Assembly (NCBI GenBank): GCA_959347315.1
Contig: OY365814.1
Span: 31,042,176 to 31,106,175 of the forward strand
DNA length: 64,000 bases
Direction: 5' to 3'
DNA from: Bimastos eiseni
Taxonomy: Eukaryota > Annelida > Clitellata > Crassiclitellata > Lumbricidae
Shown here: in pieces, positions 57,280 through 64,000 of the stretch
Numbering within the stretch: position 1 is the first letter of the stretch
How the letters are laid out: each line of letters opens with the position of its first letter
Notes under the pieces: model-generated
The model's database searches: none
What the model saw: the letters and a program-made list of their open reading frames with translations, nothing else
What the model was told of the DNA's origin: nothing
Position numbers and translations under genes: made by a program

Positions 57280-60200
57280 GTGAGACCAGTCGTTCCGTCG
57301 AAAGTGTAAAATGCAATCTACATATAAGCGCAGTCATCCTCGCCAACAGTACAACAAGAAATCTGGGAAATGTAAAATTGAAGTTTAATAATATCACGAC
57401 ATAAAGAATGCAATGAGGAACATGTACAATACAACAGTCATTTGGTTTTAACAAATAGTAGCGTTCAGATGGTGACTTTGAAGCCCACTAATAACTTGAC
57501 GACCAAACGATTAGACAAATGCAGGAAAACATTTTTATCGTTGCTGTTCTGGCAATACAATACAACGCAAGTGACATTTGATATCGCCCTTCTTACAATC
57601 AGCTCAGAAGTGCACACACGCCTCGACGACTCAACTGCAGTTGTAATGCAGAGCAATTATTGTGTGCGAAGGACTTGCTCAAGGTCCCTACCATTTAAAA
57701 ATAGTTTGAGTAAGAAGAATGATTTTAGGAGGAGACCTAGAAAGAATAATAACACGTAGAGATGAGGGAAGTGAGTTCCATACAGAAGGAGGGCCCACTG
57801 ATAGAAAAAGCTTTACTTGGGACAAAACAAAGAGAACAAGGAGCGCGAAGGTCGACGGTTAAAGTTGCAGGAAGACGGGGAGCGAATGTAATCCCTGAGA
57901 TAGTTCGGAGCAATACCCAGTTTGGATTTGAATACCCGGATAAGAACTTTGAATTCAATGCCAGTTGGTAGATGAAGCCAGTGTAATTGATTTTTCAGAC
58001 TTGTGGGCTAAATGGACAGATCTAATGTTATTAAGTTGCGGAAATAACAGCTCAAAAAACCTTTTTTGTTAATTAAACGAAAATTAGATTGCATTTGGAT
58101 GTTGTTGCTCCATCCTCTGTTTTTCGTAGATCTGGAACAACGATCTTGCGACTATGGCCGATGGTTGGGCGGAGAGATGCAACTTTGTGCATGGTCAACC
58201 GTCCCCGGCTCCGATTACCCTGCAATACACAGAGCTGGGACAGAATCTGTACGCTATCAGCGGATCATCTTCCATCAATATTGGCAATGCAATTCAAGCA
58301 TGGTACGACGAGAAGCCATTCTTCAACTATGACACTCTTGTATGCAAGCAGGGAGAACAGTGTGGCCATTATACACAGGTAAGCTAATCGAAATCTGTAC
58401 ATGACGAGTGCCAGCTTGTATCAGATGCCGACCGACAGGAAGCCAGTGTGATATGGTCTTAGTAGGAGAGTCCAAAAGCACTGTCTTGCAGCCTGGTGTA
58501 GTAGGCCCTATTCTAGTTAGAGGAAGCGGCGTCCATTCATGGAGGTAATTGATCAATGAGGATGGCTCCAAGATCGCGGGCAGTGGATGAAGAGAGAACA
58601 GAGAGTAGGAGGCTGAGAGTGACAGTTCAGCGCGATGAGCGAGCTTAAAGAACCGATCAAACCAGATGAACTCAGGTCATTGGTGTGATGAAATTGTGAC
58701 GTTGCTTTTACTTCCATTTTGTGCTTCACGTTCTTACACATGAACCCATACTTAGTCCAAACGTAGAGCATATTATATTTCATGTGCCAATATTGTCTTA
58801 GTCTAACGATACCTGACCGCCCACGGACTATCCTTTGGACAACCCTTTCGATTTGACGCAGCGCTCGTGAATAAGTTGGTGCCCCGCACTTAGCTTTAAA
58901 GCGGCGCTTTGGAAATTTGGAGATTACGATTACGATATCTTCCAATATATCCAGCGTCATTCAAAAATTCGCCGCCGAAGTTATGTAGCGAGGTTGAAAC
59001 CAAAATTACTGCGTGACGAATGCAAGGCCGAGTACAGTCAAAAATATAGGAATAATATCTACAATTGCCTACCTCTTACCCATTAATATACGCCTTAGTC
59101 TATACTATTCCACGGTCCATCCTTACTTAACTTATTGTAATCTTGTATGGGCTTCAAACTATCATTCAAGACTAAAAAGGTTAATCTCTCTTCAAAATAG
59201 AGCCTTAAACTTCTTGTTAGAACTCACATCTTGCCTTATCCGAGTATCTCTATGGCCTAACTCATACACTGGGAATTGAGCAAATTAATTTATTGAAAGC
59301 TAGCGAATTCATGTACAAACACCACAATAACCAGCTGCCATTTATCTTTGATAATTATTTTATGCCCGTGGCCCAAGTATAAACTAAGCTCGTCTTCTAA
59401 TTCTAGGTCCATTAAAATCCGTACTTACACCTATAAATTGTCGAGTCGATGCTCTGGTCCTCATGCATGAACCAGTTCCACAGAACTACGCTGTCTTCCC
59501 AACGTTTTTTTGTTTAAACGTAAACTGCGTGTTTTTGTCTTAGCACACTGCGAATTTTAACTGTGATAGGGCCTACTTAACAACCTTAATACGCACGACG
59601 CTGACTTCAAGCACATTTCCATGCGTGAAAGGTAATATGCGTCTCTAGCTATAGGCCTAATTCCTACCAGGCATTTATAAAGCTCCCCTTCACAGCCAAA
59701 ACTAGTAAAGTAACTGTCAAATAATGCAGACTTCAGGAATGGGCAAAACGGAGGCATTGCAACAGCTATCGAGATCATTCTAGCGATCACACTGGGTGAG
59801 TCCAACATAGACGAAACTTCTAGACTGAGCTGCAACTTGGCTCTCCTGACGATGCTCTGCTGCCTTTTGCTTCTAGATTGTCTGGGCAACCAGTCGAGAA
59901 CTTGGATGTGCCTATAAGAAATGCGACGTGTTGCAAAATTCGACTCACCCCCTGCCAAATGCATTTTTTCTCGTTTGCAACTACGGTCCAGCGTAAGGTT
60001 ATCTTTGATCTTACTCTGTGAATATTATATACTATCATTTTTGTCATGACATGATCATCTTTAGGTCTAATCATGTTTCATCATGATATCACAATCTTTG
60101 ACCATAACCTTCTCACATTTTATCATAAATATACACTATATTCGACTATAGCCAGATGAAATCTGACAATGACCAGTAGTCACCATCTCAGATAGTAACC

Positions 60201-63200
60201 AGATGGTGTAACGTTATTGTTTGATAGTGGTAACGTTGTGAGCCAGAAGCCATATAAGAAGGGACCTGGGTGTAGCCAATGCGCCACTGGATCCTGGTGG
60301 TGCAATGAAGGACTCTGCGATCGTAAGTTACAATAATCATAGTCTATAGATATTCTTAAAATTGCATCGTTGAAGGAGAAATGTAAAATAGTAGCTGTCG
60401 TCGTCAAATACCCTCATGGAATGGGCTACCATTATCGTTGCGTCTTATGCCTAAAGGGTTCATTCAGATGCGTTCTACAATAGCCTTAATACGTTTCTTT
60501 CCAGCCGGGGTTGAGTCGCGATCGCTCCTGAGTAGTAACAATCCAAGGGGCGCTATATGCATTGTCGCAATGAATGAATGAAAACTACTTCCATAAATGC
60601 ATCTCATAGTGTCTAAGTGACATGCACAACTTATACATTAACTCTAAACTGACAACTATACAGTAAAGAATTTAAATATATATCGCATTTCCAAAGCAGA
60701 TGCATCAGATAATATATATATTAATTAATTAATTGATTGATTACAAAGATTTATATAGAGCCCCTTGAAGGAAACTATTCAGGAGCGCTCGCGACCCCAG
60801 TACGGCTAAAAAGAACAGTTTCAAGGCGAGTATAAAAAGAGTCTTAGTGGACCCTTGGCGCCAACCGCAAAGCTAACGGGAGCGTGTTCCAGAGCTAGGG
60901 GTCAACCACTGAGAAGGAACTATTTTGTTTAGCATTTGTTCGGGCAAATGGGACAATGAGTAGGCCTCGCTCAGTAGAGCGGAGAGAGCGGCGACCCGGT
61001 ATACACTCAAAGTAGAGTAACAGAGATCGCGAAGATAGGCAGGTGTGAGACCTAGCAAGGACCACCATACCAAAGAGATGATACGGTACGAGATTCGCTA
61101 TCGCAGGGGGAGCCAGTAGATCCAGCATATAGCCGGACACATGGCCAAATATAGTGTATATACACACACATATATATGCATCTGATGACATATTATATAT
61201 ATATGTTTGAATGTTATATTTGCTAAAGATGTCGTGTTGTAGGAAGCTGCACGACCTCTGGACCTACCTGCGGTAAACTCATCATTTTTATCACAATCGT
61301 AATAATGTATATGTATATATATATACCATTACCTAGATAGTCATTCTGAGTTGCATTTGAACCTTGGTTAGTATCATGGTGCAAGAGATATATCTTACAC
61401 CATGGTTAGTATGCTAATTTAACGGTTACATATACCATCTCCGAGTAAGGTGGTTCTCGCGCCGTGGAAATGACGTGCTTACGATCACGATAAAACAAAG
61501 AGGAACTTCAAATTATGCAGATCTGCAACGTTCTTTGAAAATATTGAACGTTTGGAATGGTGTGCTCACAGATCGGAACATTTCGCTAGCAAAATCTGTA
61601 AAATGTTTTGTTTATTGCGGATAGCTAAAGCATGCTAGACCCACCCAGGCTTCTGACCTCCAAAGGTTTGAAGAAACCAGCTGGACACCTTTGCCATTCC
61701 CGATCAGCCCAATTAATATCGGAATAAACACGATGAATGCAAAACACATCTCTGGATAGGGGCAACTGGAGCGTGGTGTGGAAAATGCAGCTTTCCAGAG
61801 AGAGGGCAGTCCATGCAATGTGATGCTGCTGTTACTGCTGCTGCTGCTAATGATGCTGATGATGGTAATGATTAATGATAGGAAGCTTTTACTGAATTGG
61901 CAAGTCTATGTAAGTGACAAACCTCTACTAAGTAAATATGTAAGTGAGCAAGTAAGAATGCAAGTAAGTATGCAGTAAATTTGGTAAGTAAGTATACTCT
62001 TTATTAAACAGCTGTAGAAAAACCTGGTCCGCTGTACAGACATCGCAGGATCTTTGCAAAGTCCAGGGATTCAGCAATCAATTCCGCATGGGCAATCGTG
62101 GAGCAGCCTCTGTGTTTGTTCAAGATGGCTTATTAGTAGGACGCTGGCACGATGATCCGAAGGATACGGGTTCAATGCCCGCTAGCCTCATAAGGTTGAC
62201 ATGCCTTTAACTACCTAAGGGTGACTGCACCATTAGCAGTAGGACAGATGGGCTCCTTGCAACCTGCAATGATGTTGAATTCGACTTCGGCTAAAGTTGC
62301 TGTCACATTTGATTACGAAATCATATTACTCTTATTGCCTACTGTTTGGTATTCTTATTATAGTTACTATTTCTGAGCATTGTTTGTTAGCTGGCAACTT
62401 TCTTATTTCAATAAAACTATATACCGTTTAGGCTTGCGTACAAAGCGTCTCTGAATTAAGCGTCCCTGAAATAAAGCGAATCTGAATAAAAGCGTCTCTG
62501 AATTAAAGCGTCTCTGAATAAAAGCGTCTCTAAATGAAAGCGTCTCTGAATGAAAGCGTCTCTGATTTAAAACGCCTCTGAATTAAAGTGCCTCTGAATT
62601 AAAGCGTCTCTGAATTAAAGCGTCCCCGAAATAAAGCGTATCTGAATAAAAGCGTTTCTGAATAAAAGCGTCTCTGAATAAAAGCGTATCTGAATTAAAG
62701 CTTCTCTGAATAGCTTCTCTGAATAAATGCGTCTCTGAATAAAAGCGTTTCTGAATGAAAGCGTCTCTGAATGAAAGCATATCTGAATGAAAGTGTCACT
62801 GAATAAAAGCGTCTCTGATTTAAAACGCCTCTGAATTAAAGTGCCTCTGAATTAAAGCGTCTCTGAATTAATGCGCCTCTAGGTTAAAGCGTTTCTGAAT
62901 TATAACATTCGCCTATAAGTTATGATGCATTATGACTTGATTGGATGAGTTGAGAGTTTTTAATAATTTGCAGGTTGTGCTCCCGTGTGCTTGAACTTTG
63001 GATCCGTTAATTCTGCCACCTGCTCCTGTTCCTGTGCACCTGGATGGTATGGATCGGACTGCAGTGGTATGTTTCTGCGTTCGAGCTTTAATTTAGCTCT
63101 CTCTTGTGTCAAGTCTAACGATCGTCTACCCCCATCATCACAGCTTTACACCTTCCATAGCGCTCTTATCGAGTTAATCGTGGCCAGAATAATAATGACT

Positions 63201-63849
63201 ATGCCATGCACGACCCAATATGGTGTGCGCATGCAGGTGAACACACCCATTCATGCATTCGTAATATTATTTGTAAAAGGCCTCTTTAAGATTCCGCTCG
63301 GTGGGGCTCCCGACCCAACGCCGGTCGACAAGAACAGACCTTGGGTTGTTGTACAAAGTGTTTAGTAGAAGTCCTAAGTATTCAAGTCCCAACTCCAATC
63401 CACGGTGTAGGACAAACGCCAGAAAATACGCGTCTAATCACATCATTGAAAATTAACTAATAGTAATTCATATCTTATGTAAGCAAGAATCATCCTGCAA
63501 ATCAGGATGTAATACAAGGATCAGTGGATCTGTTGAACTATTGTTTCAGCTAGCTCACTCATTCACTGACGTCCAAAATATGTTATTATTTAATACGCGT
63601 CTAATCTTATGATGAACGAAGTACAAGACAACTGTTCTACTCTTCAGTAGTTCTGTAGAGAATTCGTTAGACTTCGAATGCGTTGTACGTGTTTTAAACA
63701 TTTCGCTGTTTTAGTTGTTTGCGAGAACAAGGACCCGCAGTGCGATCCGAAACCTGGACAGAGTGGCTACCCTCCTTATTACTGTGACCGTACTGATTAC
63801 GGACCCACCGTTCGCTCGCTATGCCCATTGATGTGCAAACAATGTCAAG
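57001..63849 (+). CDS. CAP-EGF-ShKT protein copy C (3' end outside window)
   Basis: Seven exons visible: 57001-57279, 58130-58378, 59877-59992, 60228-60322, 61243-61272, 62974-63066, 63715-63849, about 332 codons, all in phase. Signal peptide (GFLLTVVILALAFNF), propeptide like copy B, then a canonical CAP domain: NHNRVRRLEGASDAELM, WNNDLATMADGWAERCNFVH, GQNLYAIS, QCGHYTQIVWATSRELGC and CNYGP. Next come the PYKKGPGCSQC hinge, micro-exon, EGF-like and ShKT-like exons. The C-terminal tail exon, expected about 0.6-2.3 kb further by comparison with copies A and B, is not in the window. CAP tetrad histidines and the Trp of the signature are all present, making this the most canonical copy. Confidence 0.88.
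57600..57705 (+). repeat. Dispersed family E copy
   Basis: GTGCACACACGCCTCGACGA and CAACTGCAGTTGTAATGCAG; inverted relative to 41815-41925. May extend to about 57970, where a frame resembles other dispersed elements. Confidence 0.65.
58130..58378 (+). CDS. Copy C exon 2 (CAP core)
   Basis: Acceptor TTTTTCGTAG, donor GTAAGC, 83 codons. WNNDLATMADGWAERC and QAWYDEKPFFNY are clear CAP segments. Confidence 0.9.
58780..58945 (+). repeat. Dispersed family D copy
   Basis: GCGCTCGTGAATAAGTTGGT, GCGGCGCTTTGGAAATTTGG, AGATTACGATTACGATATC. Confidence 0.65.
58965..59570 (+). mobile_element. LINE ORF2 fragment
   Basis: LYYSTVHPYLTYCNLVWASN and LKRLISLQNRALNFLL are the conserved post-RT segment (Y-P-x-L-x-Y-C-x-x-x-W) of CR1/Jockey-type ORF2. 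Frames break afterwards. Lies in the copy C intron 2. Confidence 0.88.
59877..59992 (+). CDS. Copy C exon 3 (CAP C-terminal)
   Basis: Acceptor TTGCTTCTAG, donor GTAAGG. IVWATSRELGCAYKKC, ending LVCNYGP. Confidence 0.88.
60228..60322 (+). CDS. Copy C exon 4 (hinge)
   Basis: Acceptor TGTTTGATAG, donor GTAAGT. GNVVSQKPYKKGPGCSQC, then WWCNEGLCD. Confidence 0.88.
60405..60595 (+). mobile_element. LINE 3' end fragment
   Basis: GLPLSLRLMPKGFIQMRS-like frame, then GAGTCGCGATCGCTCCTGAG and GGGGCGCTATATGCATTGTC with a GAATGAATG tail. Confidence 0.65.
60727..61140 (-). repeat. Dispersed repeat (GGGAGCGTGTTCCAGAG type)
   Basis: AGATTTATATAGAGCCCC, then AACGGGAGCGTGTTCCAGAG and TGTGAGACCTAGCAAGGAC. 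The wording is like a common repeat of marine invertebrates. Orientation uncertain. The minus-strand frames have no family match. Confidence 0.5.
61243..61272 (+). CDS. Copy C 30-nt micro-exon
   Basis: Acceptor GTCGTGTTGTAG, donor GTAAAC. Encodes RSCTTSGPTCG with flanking bases. Confidence 0.82.
62126..62200 (+). repeat. tRNA-like SINE head
   Basis: TTAGTAGGACGCTGGCACG (A-box-like) and ACGGGTTCAATGCCCGC (B-box-like) at tRNA spacing. Confidence 0.45.
62440..62910. repeat. 16-bp minisatellite, about 29 units
   Basis: Tandem TAAAGCGTCTCTGAAT and variants (AAAACGCC, AAAGTGCC, GCGTATC). In the copy C intron before the EGF exon. A 16-residue periodic minus-strand frame is an artefact. Confidence 0.93.
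62974..63066 (+). CDS. Copy C EGF-like exon
   Basis: Acceptor AATTTGCAG, donor GTATGT, 93 nt. CSCSCAPGWYGSDC completes six cysteines. Confidence 0.87.
63715..63849 (+). CDS. Copy C ShKT-like exon
   Basis: Acceptor CGCTGTTTTAG, donor GTCAGT. Six cysteines, with LCPLMCKQCQ at the end. Confidence 0.84.
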
Positions 63850-64000
63850 GTCAGTTGACGCTTAACGAGTACCTGCTGTTTTCCAATGTTCATTTACACT
63901 TTTGAGTATGGGGCCTGCATGAATGGCCAGCTGGAATTGTAATGTAATGTAAATCTTCGAAAATTTCTCAGCATCCATAAAATCGGGAGCAGATAAATTC

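Noticed and set aside
59557..59964. 135-codon minus-strand frame
   Set aside because: Overlaps the well-supported CAP exon 59877-59992 on the + strand and has no motif.

Overview
This is 64 kb of eukaryotic nuclear DNA: intron-rich, AT-leaning, crowded with microsatellites, minisatellites and 5'-truncated retroelement ends, with GT-AG introns and short exons. Protein content (an I-BAR gene of the MTSS1 type, CAP-EGF-ShKT secreted proteins) and repeat style suggest a marine invertebrate animal, perhaps a deuterostome such as an echinoderm, hemichordate or amphioxus. That placement is inference. All genes I can support lie on the + strand.

Region 1 (about 3.4-17.7 kb): the main body and 3' end of an MTSS1/MIM-like I-BAR gene. 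Eleven exons join in consistent phase. The first I-BAR exons lie upstream of the window. A 2.07 kb perfect ACAG array sits in the intron that splits the I-BAR domain. No WH2 exon is visible.

Region 2 (about 17.7-29.8 kb): no convincing gene; LINE ends, a decayed reverse transcriptase piece, SINE-like elements and several minisatellites.

Region 3 (about 29.85-35.6 kb): a compact gene with CCAAT and TATA boxes, a signal-peptide exon and two cysteine-rich exons that look like repeats of each other, then probable 3' UTR and a polyadenylation signal. It encodes a 169-residue secreted protein of no family I recognise.

Region 4 (about 35.6-39.5 kb): repeats, a perfect 19-bp stem hairpin and a 200-N assembly gap.

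Region 5 (39.5-64 kb): a head-to-tail array of three genes with the order signal/propeptide, CAP domain, 30-nt micro-exon, EGF-like, ShKT-like and C-terminal tail. Copy A (39.5-45.6 kb) is 5'-incomplete and decayed (in-frame stop, lost splice donor). Copy B (46.67-53.80 kb) is complete and ends in a GPI-anchor-like tail. Copy C (57.00 kb onward) is intact as far as seen and runs off the window after its ShKT exon. B and C share a conserved propeptide and a palindromic element upstream of the start codon.
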